From Gemmatimonadota bacterium (GTDB lineage Bacteria; Gemmatimonadota; Gemmatimonadetes; Gemmatimonadales; Gemmatimonadaceae), in assembly GCA_028287305.1 (NCBI GenBank), contig JAQBPX010000015.1, positions 124,001 through 188,000 of the forward strand: a stretch of 64,000 nucleotides of DNA, in the 5' to 3' direction. The position numbers and the translations under genes are program-made. Below are positions 30,965 to 40,255 of the stretch, in pieces. Numbering within the stretch: the stretch's first letter is position 1; the number at the start of each line of letters is the position of its first letter. The notes under the pieces are model-generated. The model saw only the letters and a list, made by a program, of their open reading frames with translations. It was not told where the DNA came from and made no database searches.

Positions 30965-33900
30965 ATGACTGAATTCCGCTCCGCATCGGCCAGCTCTTCC
31001 TTCGATCGTTTGGCGCGCCTGGCGGCGGACGTCCTGCACGTGCCGTTCGTGGTGGTCGCGGTCATCGAGGGAGATCGCGAGGTGGTGCTCAGCTCGGTGG
31101 GCGTCGATCCCACCGGCAACACCCTGGGGCCGCGAGAATCCCTCTGCCGCGATGTCGTCGCCCGCGGGAAGCCCATTGTCCTTCACGATGCGCTCGCGGA
31201 GCTTGACCGCACGGAGGCCAGCCCGCTGCGTGACCGCGGCCTCTCCGCCTTCCTCGGCGTTCCGCTGCGCTCGGCGGCCGGCGAACCGGTGGGATGCTTT
31301 TCCGTGATAGACGCATCGGCTCGCGAGTGGACCGAGCGCGAGCACCGCCTGCTCGAGCAGATGGCCGAGCACGCGAGCGTCGCCCTCGAGCTCGAGCTCG
31401 AGGTGGCGGAGCGCGCGAAGGCGGAATCGCTCGCCATGGGACAGAGCCGCGTGCTCGAGCTGGTCGCCGGCGGCACGTCGCTCCAGGAGGTGCTGCGCGC
31501 CACGGTGGATTTCGTGGAGCAGAACCTCCACGGCGCGCTGGGCTCCGTGCTGCTCCTCGAGGAGGGAACCACGCTCCGCACCGCGTCGGCGCCGAGCCTG
31601 CCGGCCGAGTACTGCGCGGCGATCGATGGGGCACAGATCGGCCCCAACACCGGCTCCTGTGGAACTGCGGCGTACACGCGCGTGCTCACCGTGGTGGAGG
31701 ACATCGCCACCGATCGCCGCTGGCGTGACTACGCGGCGCTCGCTGGCCGCTTCGACCTTCGTGCCTGCTGGTCCACGCCGATCATCTCGGGCGACCGGGT
31801 GCTCGGCACCTTCGCCGTGTACTACCGCACGCCGCGCGCGCCGCTGCCCGAGGAGCTGACCCTGATCGAGATGGCGAGCCGGCTCGCCCGCATCGCCATC
31901 GAGCGAGAGGAGACGCACCGGCTCATGGAGCGCAGCGAGACGGTGCGTCGCACGGCCCTCGCCGCCGCGCAGCTCGGCACATGGCGCGTGGACCTCGAGC
32001 TCGGGACCGACACGCGCGACGCCGAGATGAATCGCATGTTCGGCCTCCCGCCCATGGAGACGGTGACGAGCATCGAGGAGTCGCATGCGAGGATGCATCC
32101 GGATGACATGCCCGTGATCCGGCGCGCGATCGAGGCCACGATGGCGCACGGCGTGCCGTACGACGTGGAGCATCGCATCATCCGCGCGGATGGCGTGGTG
32201 CGCTGGATGCGCAATCGCGGCCGGGCCATCCCGCGTCCCGGGGGACCGCCCCGTTACGTGACCGGCGCCATTGCGGACATCACCCTGGAGCGCGAGGCGC
32301 AGTTCGCGCTGCGGGCGAGCGAGGCGCGCTTCCGCGGCGTGGTCGAGACGGCGCACGAGGGGGTCTGGGTCACCACCGCGTCCGGTGAGACGACGTACGC
32401 GAATGCCCGCATGGGCGCCATGCTCGGCGTGGACAGTGCAGCGCTCCCCGGGCGCAGCATCTTCGACTTCATGGACCCGGGCGGTGCCTTCGAGGCGCGC
32501 ACGCTCTACGCGCGGCGCTTTCGCGGCATCTCCGAGATGCACGAGACGGCATTCGTGCGGCCCGATGGCCAGGTCCTCTGGTCGCTCGTCTCCATGAGTC
32601 CCCTGCTCGACGAGCAGGGCGACCTTACCGGTGTCCTGGCGATGGTCACGGACATCACCGAGCGAAAGCGCGGCGAGGACCAGCTCGCGAAGGCGCTCGG
32701 CACGCTCGAGACGCTCATCGAGCACGCCCCACTGGGCGTCTATGCCCTCGATCGCGACCTGCAGATCACCGAGTGGAACGCTTCGGCCGAGCGCATGTTC
32801 GGCTATGCGCGGCACGAGGTGCTCGGGCAGCCGCTGACCATGCTTGCGGCCACCGGGCAGGAGGCGGCGCTGCGCGCGGAGCTGCTCGAGGAGCTGGCCA
32901 GCGGGGTGGGCGTGCAGAACGTGGAGGGCACGCTGCGGCGGAAGGATGGCCAGATGGTGGAGGTACTCCTCTACAGCGCGATCCTCCAGGACGAGGCGGG
33001 CCAGCCGTCACGCATCGTGCGGTTCGCCGTGGACCTTCGCGAGCGCAAGCTGCTGGAAGAGCAGCTGCGCCAGTCGCAGAAGATGGAGGCGGTGGGCCGG
33101 CTGGCCGGTGGCGTGGCGCACGACTTCAACAACCTGCTCACCGTGATTCGCGTGCACAGCGAGCTGCTGCTCGAGCACGGACAGCTCGACGTGCCGGTGC
33201 GCGAGGACATCGAGGAAATACGGAATGCCGCCAATCGCGCGAGCGGGCTCACGCGCCAGCTGCTGGCGTTCAGCCGCAAGCAGATCCTCAAGCCACGCGC
33301 CATCGACGCGAACGTGGTGATCGTGGAGCTGCAGCGGATGCTGTCGCGCCTGCTGGGAGTCGACGTCAAGCTCGACACCGCGCTCTCGCGCGACCTGGCG
33401 CCGGTGATGGTGGACCCCGGACAGCTCGAGCAGGTGCTGATGAACCTGATGGTGAATGCGCGCGACGCCATGCCGCAGGGCGGCACGCTGCGCGTGGTCA
33501 CGAGGAACGAGCGCATCGGCGAGCAGGTGCTGCGACACAACGTGCTTGTCGCGCCGGGCGACTACGTCCGCATCGACGTGAGCGACACGGGACTGGGCAT
33601 GGACCCGAGCACCATTGCGCGCGTCTTCGAGCCCTTCTTCACCACCAAGGCAGCGGGACACGGCACCGGGCTTGGCCTCTCCACGGTGTACGGGATCGTG
33701 AAGCAGTCCGGCGGCTACGTGTTCGTGGAGAGCGAGGTGGGGCAGGGCGCGCGGTTCACCGTGCTGCTGCCCCGGGCGGAGGCCGAGCCCCCGCGGCACG
33801 AGACACCACACGCGGCCATGCCCGCGATCGCGAGCAAGGGCACCATCCTGCTGGTGGAGGACGAGCCCGCGGTGCGCACCCTGGCACGCCGGATCCTGGT

Positions 33901-34213
33901 GCGGCAGGGCTTCGAGGTGATCGAGACGGCGAATGGCCGCGAGGCGCTGGACGTCGCCCGGGATCGCGCTGGCACGATCGACCTGGTGCTCACGGATGCG
34001 ATGATGCCGGAGATGAGCGGCCCGGAGCTGGTGGAGCGCCTCGAGCAGATCCTGCCCGACTCGCGCATCCTGTTCATGTCCGGCTACACCGATGACGACA
34101 TGGTGCGCCGGGGTGCCCGCCAGGAAGGCTTCGCATTCCTGCAGAAGCCGTTCACTCCGGCAGAGCTCGTGGCGGCCGTGCTCGCGGCCACCAGTGCAGC
34201 GCCGGCGCGCTAG
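30965..34213 (+). CDS. Hybrid sensor histidine kinase (GAF-GAF-PAS-PAS-PAS-HisKA-HATPase-REC)
   Basis: 1082 residues, soluble. Two GAF domains (about 10-150 and 160-315, e.g. LSAFLGVPLRSAAGEPVGCF and YCAAIDGAQIGPNTGSCGTA) are followed by three PAS domains (about 330-700, e.g. AAQLGTWRVDLELG, MVTDITERKRGEDQLAKALG). HisKA has GRLAGGVAHDFNNLLTVIRV (His719). HATPase_c has NLMVNARDAMPQGG, VSDTGLGMDP and GTGLGLSTVYGIV. A C-terminal receiver has ILLVEDEPAVR and Asp1011 in LVLTDAMMPEM. The GVAHDFNN class of kinase with its own receiver usually performs an intramolecular transfer. Signal and final target are unknown. Confidence 0.9.
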   Translation: MTEFRSASASSSFDRLARLAADVLHVPFVVVAVIEGDREVVLSSVGVDPTGNTLGPRESLCRDVVARGKPIVLHDALAELDRTEASPLRDRGLSAFLGVPLRSAAGEPVGCFSVIDASAREWTEREHRLLEQMAEHASVALELELEVAERAKAESLAMGQSRVLELVAGGTSLQEVLRATVDFVEQNLHGALGSVLLLEEGTTLRTASAPSLPAEYCAAIDGAQIGPNTGSCGTAAYTRVLTVVEDIATDRRWRDYAALAGRFDLRACWSTPIISGDRVLGTFAVYYRTPRAPLPEELTLIEMASRLARIAIEREETHRLMERSETVRRTALAAAQLGTWRVDLELGTDTRDAEMNRMFGLPPMETVTSIEESHARMHPDDMPVIRRAIEATMAHGVPYDVEHRIIRADGVVRWMRNRGRAIPRPGGPPRYVTGAIADITLEREAQFALRASEARFRGVVETAHEGVWVTTASGETTYANARMGAMLGVDSAALPGRSIFDFMDPGGAFEARTLYARRFRGISEMHETAFVRPDGQVLWSLVSMSPLLDEQGDLTGVLAMVTDITERKRGEDQLAKALGTLETLIEHAPLGVYALDRDLQITEWNASAERMFGYARHEVLGQPLTMLAATGQEAALRAELLEELASGVGVQNVEGTLRRKDGQMVEVLLYSAILQDEAGQPSRIVRFAVDLRERKLLEEQLRQSQKMEAVGRLAGGVAHDFNNLLTVIRVHSELLLEHGQLDVPVREDIEEIRNAANRASGLTRQLLAFSRKQILKPRAIDANVVIVELQRMLSRLLGVDVKLDTALSRDLAPVMVDPGQLEQVLMNLMVNARDAMPQGGTLRVVTRNERIGEQVLRHNVLVAPGDYVRIDVSDTGLGMDPSTIARVFEPFFTTKAAGHGTGLGLSTVYGIVKQSGGYVFVESEVGQGARFTVLLPRAEAEPPRHETPHAAMPAIASKGTILLVEDEPAVRTLARRILVRQGFEVIETANGREALDVARDRAGTIDLVLTDAMMPEMSGPELVERLEQILPDSRILFMSGYTDDDMVRRGARQEGFAFLQKPFTPAELVAAVLAATSAAPAR

Positions 34214-34431
34214 CGGCCGGCCCGCGTGGGGGAGAGCGACGCGAGCAGCTGGCGCGCATCCTCGCGGTCGCTGTCGCTGAACAGCTCGTTGCCCGTGGCG
34301 GCACGATGTGAGGCGATCACCTCGTCGCAGAGGTCCCGCAGGCGGCCCCGCGAACGACGATCGGACTGAACGGGACGCGGGCTCATGTGGGCGCGTGCGG
34401 CGGAGCGGGAGGCGATGCTGGAAGGCGTCAT
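34210..34431 (-). CDS. Small hypothetical protein
   Basis: 73 residues on the minus strand; its TAG overlaps the hybrid kinase stop by four bases. It begins MTPSSIASRSAARAHMS. The C-terminal half, RDLCDEVIASHRAATGNELF and the following DREDARQLLASLSP, reads like a short helical domain. No ribosome-binding site is obvious and no family is recognised. It fills the gap between the kinase and the divergent L,D-transpeptidase. Confidence 0.45.
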   Translation of the reverse strand: MTPSSIASRSAARAHMSPRPVQSDRRSRGRLRDLCDEVIASHRAATGNELFSDSDREDARQLLASLSPTRAGR

Positions 34432-34518
34432 GGCTCGAAGGTCGGGTTCAGGTTCGGCCCGGCATAAGGCAGCCTCCGTGCCAAGCAGGCTGGCCCGTAT
34501 TTCGCCTTTTATGAACGC

Positions 34519-36228
34519 ATGACCAACATCATCACGAAGTCCATGAACGCTTCGCGCGCGCTGCGAACTGCCGCGCTCGCATTCGCCCTCGCCGCCCTCG
34601 CCTGCAAGAAGGGATCGACGTCCAACGGCGACGTAGCCCAGCGCTGGAAGCCCGCCGCGCCAGGCACCATCGCCGGTGCGCCGATCGCCGCCGTGCAACA
34701 GGCGCTCGCCTCGAAGCTCGCGGGCGCGCGGCCGGCGCCGCTCGATGAGGACCAGTGGTCGCACGTGCAGCATGTCTACAAGCTCTACGCCGGCGTGCCG
34801 CTCTGGATGGACCAGGAAGGAGTGGCGAATGGGCGCGCCGAGGCGCTCACGCAGGCGCTGATCAACGGCGACGGCGACGCGCTGCGCCTCGATGCGTATC
34901 CCATCGGAGCGCTGGCCACCGCCCTGGCGGCGCTCAAGCAGACGAAGACGCCCACCGCCGACCAGGTGGCGCAGGCGGACCTGCTGCTCACGTCGGCGTT
35001 CACCGCACTTGGAGAGGACCTCCTCACCGGCCAGGTGAACCCCAAGGAGATGTCGCAGGACTGGCACATCGATCCGCAGGAAGAGCACGTCGACAGCGCG
35101 CTCGTGCGCTCGCTGCGCGACCCCGACCTCGCGGCGGCGATCGGGCGGATGCGTCCGCAGGACGAGGACTACGCGAACCTGCGCAAGGACCTCGTGACGT
35201 ATCGCGCACTCACGCAGAAGGGAGGCTGGAACCCGGTGCCCTCGGGCAAGGCGACCACGCCAGGCCAGCCGGACGCACCGGCTCGGCTCGAGGCGCTCCG
35301 TGCCCGACTCTCGATGGAAGGCTACCAGGTGCCGGCCACGGCGGGCGCCCTGTACGATCGCCCGCTCGCCGCGCTCGTTGCGCAGTTCCAGTCGCGCCAC
35401 GGAATCGCGGTGGACAGCACGCTCGGCCCCGAGACCATCTCCTCGCTCAACCTGTCGGCGGAGTACCGCCTCGGCCAGGTGGCGGCGAACCTCGAGCGCT
35501 ATCGCTGGCTGCCACGCTCGCTCGGCGAGCGCTACATCCTGGTGAACGTCCCGGCCTTCCGGCTCGAGGCGTACGACAAGGGGGAGAAGGCGCTCGAGAT
35601 GAAGGTGATCGTCGGTCAGGAGTACGAGGGGAAGAACACCCCGGTGTTCAGCGACACCATGCAGTACGTCGTCTTCCGTCCGTACTGGAACATCACGCCG
35701 GACATCCAGGCCAAGGAGGTCGGGCCGAAGATCGCGGCCGATCCGGGCTACCTGGATCGCGAGAACCTCGAGTACTACAAGGATGGCGGCGCTACGCGCA
35801 TCCGGCAGAAGCCCGGCCCGAAGAACTCGCTGGGGCTGGTGAAGTTCCTGTTCCCGAACAGCTTCAACATCTACCTGCACGACACGCCCGCGGACAACCT
35901 GTTCGAGAAGGACGTGCGCGCGTTCAGCCACGGCTGCATTCGCCTGGAGAAGCCCGAGGAGATGGCCCAGTTCGTCCTCGGCTGGGACGCCAACCAGGTG
36001 CGCGAGGCCATGCAGAACGGCCCCGACAACAAGAGCGTGACGCTGAAACAGACGATTCCCGTCTACATCGCCTACTTCACGGCGTACACGCGCGACGGGC
36101 AGCTCTACTTCGGCAACGACCTGTATGACCGGGACGCTGCGCTGGTGAAGAAGGTGGCCGGCGGCGCCACCACCAACGCACAAACGGCTGAGGCAGTGAA
36201 CGCGCTGAAGAGGATCGCCGAGAGGTGA
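34519..36228 (+). CDS. L,D-transpeptidase lipoprotein (YcbB/LdtD-like)
   Basis: 569 residues. A lipoprotein signal ending AALACKKG is present; a second ATG at 34543 gives a more compact signal and could be the start. A peptidoglycan-binding-1 repeat (~275-315: ALVAQFQSRHGIAVDSTLG) precedes the YkuD catalytic domain with YILVNVPAFRLEAYDKGEK, FRPYWNITPDIQ and the active-site FSHGCIRLEKPEEMA (His471, Cys473). The length and the ~60-residue insert before the active site match YcbB-type enzymes, which make 3-3 cross-links in peptidoglycan in the periplasm. Stand-alone gene; the helicase follows 13 bases later. Confidence 0.9.
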   Translation: MTNIITKSMNASRALRTAALAFALAALACKKGSTSNGDVAQRWKPAAPGTIAGAPIAAVQQALASKLAGARPAPLDEDQWSHVQHVYKLYAGVPLWMDQEGVANGRAEALTQALINGDGDALRLDAYPIGALATALAALKQTKTPTADQVAQADLLLTSAFTALGEDLLTGQVNPKEMSQDWHIDPQEEHVDSALVRSLRDPDLAAAIGRMRPQDEDYANLRKDLVTYRALTQKGGWNPVPSGKATTPGQPDAPARLEALRARLSMEGYQVPATAGALYDRPLAALVAQFQSRHGIAVDSTLGPETISSLNLSAEYRLGQVAANLERYRWLPRSLGERYILVNVPAFRLEAYDKGEKALEMKVIVGQEYEGKNTPVFSDTMQYVVFRPYWNITPDIQAKEVGPKIAADPGYLDRENLEYYKDGGATRIRQKPGPKNSLGLVKFLFPNSFNIYLHDTPADNLFEKDVRAFSHGCIRLEKPEEMAQFVLGWDANQVREAMQNGPDNKSVTLKQTIPVYIAYFTAYTRDGQLYFGNDLYDRDAALVKKVAGGATTNAQTAEAVNALKRIAER

Positions 36229-36241
36229 TTATCTTCAGTGA

Positions 36242-38092
36242 ATGACCGATATCACCACTTCCACCGAGGCTGACAACGCCGGCTTCGCCGCACTGGGCCT
36301 GGCCGAACCGCTGCTGGCCGTTCTCACGGCCCTTGGTTACGAGGAGCCCACGCCGATCCAGAGCGCGGCCATTCCGCTGTTGCTGGCGGGCAGGGACGTG
36401 CTGGGGCAGGCGGCAACCGGGACGGGGAAGACGGCGGCGTTCGCACTGCCGCTCATCCAGCGGGTGATGGAAGGCACGCCGCGCGACGAGGACGAGGATG
36501 CGCGCGGCCGTCGCCAGCCGGGCACGGGCGGCCTGGTGCTGGTGCCCACGCGCGAGCTCGCGATCCAGGTGGCGGAGGCCATGCACCGCTACGGACGTGG
36601 GCTCGGCTGCTGCGTGGTTCCGGTGTATGGTGGGCAGGACATCCGCCAGCAGCTGCGCGCGCTCAAGCGCGGGGCAGACGTGGTGGTCGCGACGCCGGGT
36701 CGTGCGCTCGACCACATCCGTCGCGGCTCGATGGCGCTCGACACGGTGCGCGTGGTGGTCCTCGACGAGGCCGACGAGATGATGGACATGGGATTCGCCG
36801 AGGACCTCGAGGCGATCCTGGAGTCGGTGCCCAAGGAGCGGCAGACCGCGCTCTTCAGCGCGACGATCGCGCCGCGCATCGCGAGCCTCGCGGGGCGGCA
36901 CCTGCGCAATCCGGAGCACATCGCGATCGGTCGTGAGCCCGTGGCGCCGGGGAGTGCGCCGAAGGTGCGCCAGGTCGCGTACGTCGTGCAGCGGCAGCAC
37001 AAGGTCGCCGCGCTCGGGCGCATCCTGGACATGGAGAGCCCCACGAGCGCGATCGTCTTCTGCCGCACGCGCAACGAGGTGGATACGCTCAGCGAGACCC
37101 TGGCCGCGCGCGGCTATCGGGCCGAGGCGCTGCATGGTGGGCTGTCGCAGGAGCAGCGCGACCGCGTAATGCGCCGCTTCCGTGATGGCAGCTCCGAGCT
37201 GCTGATCGCGACGGACGTGGCCGCGCGCGGCCTCGACATCGAGCACGTGTCGCACGTCGTGAACTTCGACATCCCCACGTCGCCGGAAGCGTATGTCCAT
37301 CGCATCGGGCGCACGGGGCGCGCGGGGCGCGAGGGCGTGGCGATCAGCCTGGCCGAGCCGCGCGAACAGCGGCAGCTCAGGATCATCGAGCAGGTCACCA
37401 AGAACAAGATCCGCCTGGAGACCGTGCCGACCGTGGTGGACCTGCGCACGCGTCGCCTCGAGCTGACACGCGGCGCGCTGCAGGAGATCCTCACCGGCGG
37501 TGACTTCGAGGAGTTCCGCGTGGTGGTGGAAGCGCTGTCGGACGAATACGACATCGTGGACATCGCGACGGCCGCGGTAAAGCTCGCGCACGAGAGCGAG
37601 GAGGGTGGCGTCACGGAAGACGACGACATCCCGACCGTGGTGATGCGTGAGGAGCGCCCCAGCCGCACGAGGAGCGCGGGCGGCTCCGACCGGCCGGCGC
37701 GCTTCGAGCGCGACCGCGAGCGTCCGCGCCGCGAGGATGGCGTGGAGAGTGAGCGGCCTCGGCCGCGCCGCGAGGGAAAGGGCGCGGGCGGTGGCGGCGG
37801 TGGCGCCCGGCTCTACCTCGGGCTGGGTCGCAGTGCGGGCGTGCGCCCGGGCGACCTGGTGGGCGCGATCGCGAACGAGTCGGGAATCGACGCCCGGAAG
37901 ATCGGCGCGATCGACATCACGGACCGCTTCTCGATCGTGGAGGTGCCGGAGGAGGACGTGGAGCAGGTGATCGACGCGCTCAAGAACGCGACGATTCGCG
38001 GGCGCCGGGTGATGGTCCGCCGCGATCGCGGCAAGGACTTCGGCGACAAGGAGTCGAAGGGCGGCGGCTACAAGGGAAAGAAGAAGTACTAG
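36242..38092 (+). CDS. DEAD-box ATP-dependent RNA helicase (CsdA/DbpA type)
   Basis: 616 residues. Helicase core: Q motif YEEPTPIQ, ATGTGKTAAFALPL, PTRELAIQ, TPGRALDHI, VLDEADEMMDMGF, SATIAPRIA, IVFCRTRNEVDTLS, TDVAARGLDIEHV and HRIGRTGRAGREG. A charged Arg/Glu/Gly-rich linker (~465-520) is followed by a DbpA-type RNA-binding domain (LYLGLGRSAGVRPGDLVGAI ... SIVEVPEEDVEQVIDALKNA) and a Lys/Gly tail. The layout matches CsdA/DeaD proteins that aid ribosome assembly and RNA turnover at low temperature. Confidence 0.92.
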   Translation: MTDITTSTEADNAGFAALGLAEPLLAVLTALGYEEPTPIQSAAIPLLLAGRDVLGQAATGTGKTAAFALPLIQRVMEGTPRDEDEDARGRRQPGTGGLVLVPTRELAIQVAEAMHRYGRGLGCCVVPVYGGQDIRQQLRALKRGADVVVATPGRALDHIRRGSMALDTVRVVVLDEADEMMDMGFAEDLEAILESVPKERQTALFSATIAPRIASLAGRHLRNPEHIAIGREPVAPGSAPKVRQVAYVVQRQHKVAALGRILDMESPTSAIVFCRTRNEVDTLSETLAARGYRAEALHGGLSQEQRDRVMRRFRDGSSELLIATDVAARGLDIEHVSHVVNFDIPTSPEAYVHRIGRTGRAGREGVAISLAEPREQRQLRIIEQVTKNKIRLETVPTVVDLRTRRLELTRGALQEILTGGDFEEFRVVVEALSDEYDIVDIATAAVKLAHESEEGGVTEDDDIPTVVMREERPSRTRSAGGSDRPARFERDRERPRREDGVESERPRPRREGKGAGGGGGGARLYLGLGRSAGVRPGDLVGAIANESGIDARKIGAIDITDRFSIVEVPEEDVEQVIDALKNATIRGRRVMVRRDRGKDFGDKESKGGGYKGKKKY

Positions 38093-38120
38093 GGAAGGCG
38101 CGGGCTGCGGAAAGCACTTG

Positions 38121-38155
38121 CCCTGCCCCGGTGCAGGGAGTCTCTTAGTGAGACT
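38121..38155 (+). terminator. Two adjacent short hairpins after the helicase gene
   Basis: CCCTGC/GCAGGG (38121-38126 and 38133-38138) and AGTCTC/GAGACT (38139-38144 and 38150-38155) sit back to back in the 87-base gap. No T-tract follows. They could form a weak terminator for the helicase or a structured leader for the next gene. Confidence 0.35.
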
Positions 38156-38179
38156 TCCTCACCCACAACACCCTTCGAC

Positions 38180-38890
38180 ATGCGTCACCCCCTGATCCGC
38201 CTCTCGGCGGCGTCGGTCGCCCTGCTGGCGCTCGCGAGCTGCGCCATGATGCACCACGACACCGATGAGGGCAGCGAGGCCCTCGAGCACGCCGGCCCCT
38301 GGAAGGCGCTGTTCGACGGTGGCTCCACCGCGGCCTTCCGCGACTGGCATGGCACCACCATCTCGCCGGACTGGCAGGTCGTGGATGGCATGTTGACCAA
38401 GTCGAAGCCGACCGAGGACCTGATCACCAGGGACCAGTACGGCGACTTCGAGCTCACCCTCGACTGGAAGATGGGACCCGGTGGCAACTCGGGAATCTTC
38501 TATCGCGCCACGGAAGACGCCGACAAGATTTATTGGACGGCGCCCGAGTATCAGCTGCTCGACGACGCCAGGCATCCCGACGGTCGCAACCCGCTCACCT
38601 CGGCCGGGGCGAGCTACGGCCTGTATCCCGCGCCGCGCGGCATCGTGAAGGCGGCGAACGAGTGGAACAGCACGCGCATCGTGGCGAAGGGCAACCACGT
38701 GGAGCACTGGCTGAACGGGACGAAGATGGTGGAGTTCGAGCTGTTCAGCCCCGACTGGATGGCGAAGTTCCAGGCGAGCAAGTTCAAGGACCTGCCGAAG
38801 TGGGCGCGCGCGCCGCGCGGCTTCATCGGCATCCAGGGTGACCACGACGGCGTGCTCGCGCTGCGCAACATTCGCATCCGGGAACTCTGA
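38180..38890 (+). CDS. DUF1080 (3-keto-disaccharide hydrolase) lipoprotein
   Basis: 236 residues; lipobox LLALASC gives Cys21. The PF06439 jelly-roll is complete: [121 protein letters not shown]. Some members hydrolyse 3-keto-glycosides. Coupled by TGATG to a sugar/nucleoside permease and close to a GMC dehydrogenase operon, which supports a role in a 3-keto-glycoside pathway. Periplasmic location. Confidence 0.88.
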   Translation: MRHPLIRLSAASVALLALASCAMMHHDTDEGSEALEHAGPWKALFDGGSTAAFRDWHGTTISPDWQVVDGMLTKSKPTEDLITRDQYGDFELTLDWKMGPGGNSGIFYRATEDADKIYWTAPEYQLLDDARHPDGRNPLTSAGASYGLYPAPRGIVKAANEWNSTRIVAKGNHVEHWLNGTKMVEFELFSPDWMAKFQASKFKDLPKWARAPRGFIGIQGDHDGVLALRNIRIREL

Positions 38891-40119
38891 TGGGCGCGAT
38901 CCGCACGCGGCTCTCCGTGATGATGTTCCTGCAGTACTTCGTGTGGGGCGCGTGGTTCGTGACGATGGGCACCTACCTGTCGCAGACGCTGCACTTCACG
39001 GGTCCGCAGGTGGGAGCCGCGTATGGCGCGACGGCCATCGCCGCGCTGCTGTCGCCCTTCTTCGTCGGGATGGTGGCGGATCGCTTCTTCGCCTCGGAGC
39101 GGCTGCTTGCCATCCTGCACATCGTGGGCGGCGGGCTGCTCTGGCTGGTGAGCACGCAGACGACGTTCGGCACCTTCTATCCGCTGCTGATCGTGTATGC
39201 GCTGTGCTACATGCCCACACTGAGCCTCACGAACTCGATCTCCTTCCATCATATCCAGGACCCGGCGCGGGACTTCCCGCTGATCCGGGTCCTGGGCACG
39301 ATCGGGTGGATCGCCGCCGGCATCACGGTGGGCAAGTTCCTCCATGCCGACGCGCTCGCCCTGCCCATGCGCCTGGCCGCGGGGGCTTCGGTGGTGCTCG
39401 GCCTGTTCTCGCTGGCGCTGCCGCACACGCCGCCCAAGGCGGCCGGCGCGCCCTTCAGCGCGCGCGACGCCTTCGGGCTCGATGCGCTGCAACTGCTGAA
39501 GGACCGCGACTTCCTGATCTTCGTGGTCGGCAGCTTTTTGCTCTGCATCCCGCTGCAGTTCTACTACAGCTTCGCGAATCCCTTCCTCAACGAGATACAC
39601 GTACCCGAGCCGGCATTCATCCAGACGTTCGGGCAGATGTCGGAGATCGGCTTCATGCTGCTGCTTCCCTTCGTGCTGCGGCGCGCGGGGATTCGCGTCA
39701 TCATGCTGGTCGGCATGCTCGCCTGGGCGCTGCGGTACGTGGCGTTCTCGCAGGGGAATGCGGGCGCGGGGATGTGGATGATCTATGCCGGCATCCTGCT
39801 GCACGGCGTGTGCTACGACTTCTTCTTCGTGGCCGGCCAGATCTACACGGACGAGAAGGCGGGCCCGAAGGTGCGCGCCGCCGCACAGGGGTTCATCAAC
39901 TTCGTGACGAATGGCCTCGGCTACTTCATCGGCGCGTTCGTGTCGGGTGGCGTGGTGGGGCACTACGAGACCGCTGACGCCACCTGCGCCGCGGGCGCGA
40001 CATGCGCGTCGGTGCATGACTGGCCGAGCATCTGGATGGTCCCGGCCGCGGCGGCGCTGGTGGTGTTCCTGATGTTTGCATTTGCGTTCAAGCCCAGGCT
40101 CGATACCGCCGCGGCCTGA
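38890..40119 (+). CDS. MFS transporter, NupG/nucleoside-H+ symporter-like
   Basis: 409 residues, about twelve membrane helices. It starts [20 protein letters not shown], with [20 protein letters not shown] and [13 protein letters not shown] following, as in the NupG-like symporter family (PF03825) that is common beside DUF1080 and Gfo/Idh/MocA genes. Two cysteines lie in a periplasmic loop ([14 protein letters not shown]). The ATG overlaps the DUF1080 stop. It probably imports the sugar or keto-sugar product; the substrate is not established. Confidence 0.85.
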   Translation: MGAIRTRLSVMMFLQYFVWGAWFVTMGTYLSQTLHFTGPQVGAAYGATAIAALLSPFFVGMVADRFFASERLLAILHIVGGGLLWLVSTQTTFGTFYPLLIVYALCYMPTLSLTNSISFHHIQDPARDFPLIRVLGTIGWIAAGITVGKFLHADALALPMRLAAGASVVLGLFSLALPHTPPKAAGAPFSARDAFGLDALQLLKDRDFLIFVVGSFLLCIPLQFYYSFANPFLNEIHVPEPAFIQTFGQMSEIGFMLLLPFVLRRAGIRVIMLVGMLAWALRYVAFSQGNAGAGMWMIYAGILLHGVCYDFFFVAGQIYTDEKAGPKVRAAAQGFINFVTNGLGYFIGAFVSGGVVGHYETADATCAAGATCASVHDWPSIWMVPAAAALVVFLMFAFAFKPRLDTAAA

Positions 40120-40128
40120 ACTGCTTTG

Positions 40129-40226
40129 AACAGGACAACGGCGGAGTACTGCTGGACAGTTGCAGGACCAGCAAGAGGCAGGTCCGCAGTGGTCCAGTCG
40201 CTGTCCGTCCTGGTCCTTGCTTCATT
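40129..40226 (+). terminator. Imperfect palindrome ending in a T-tract (family E)
   Basis: The left arm from 40129 (AGGAC, CGGA, CTGGACAG, TGCAGGACC) is matched in inverse order by GGTCCGCAGTGGTCCAG ... CTGTCCGTCCTGGTCCTTGC (40181-40220), with roughly 28 of 38 positions pairing. TTCATTTTTT follows immediately. It begins 10 bases after the transporter stop and ends about 30 bases before the next GTG, so it looks like a large intrinsic terminator. Both arms are built of repeated GGAC units. Confidence 0.6.
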
Positions 40227-40255
40227 TTTTCGTTCCTTCCCCCTAGAGGAATATC

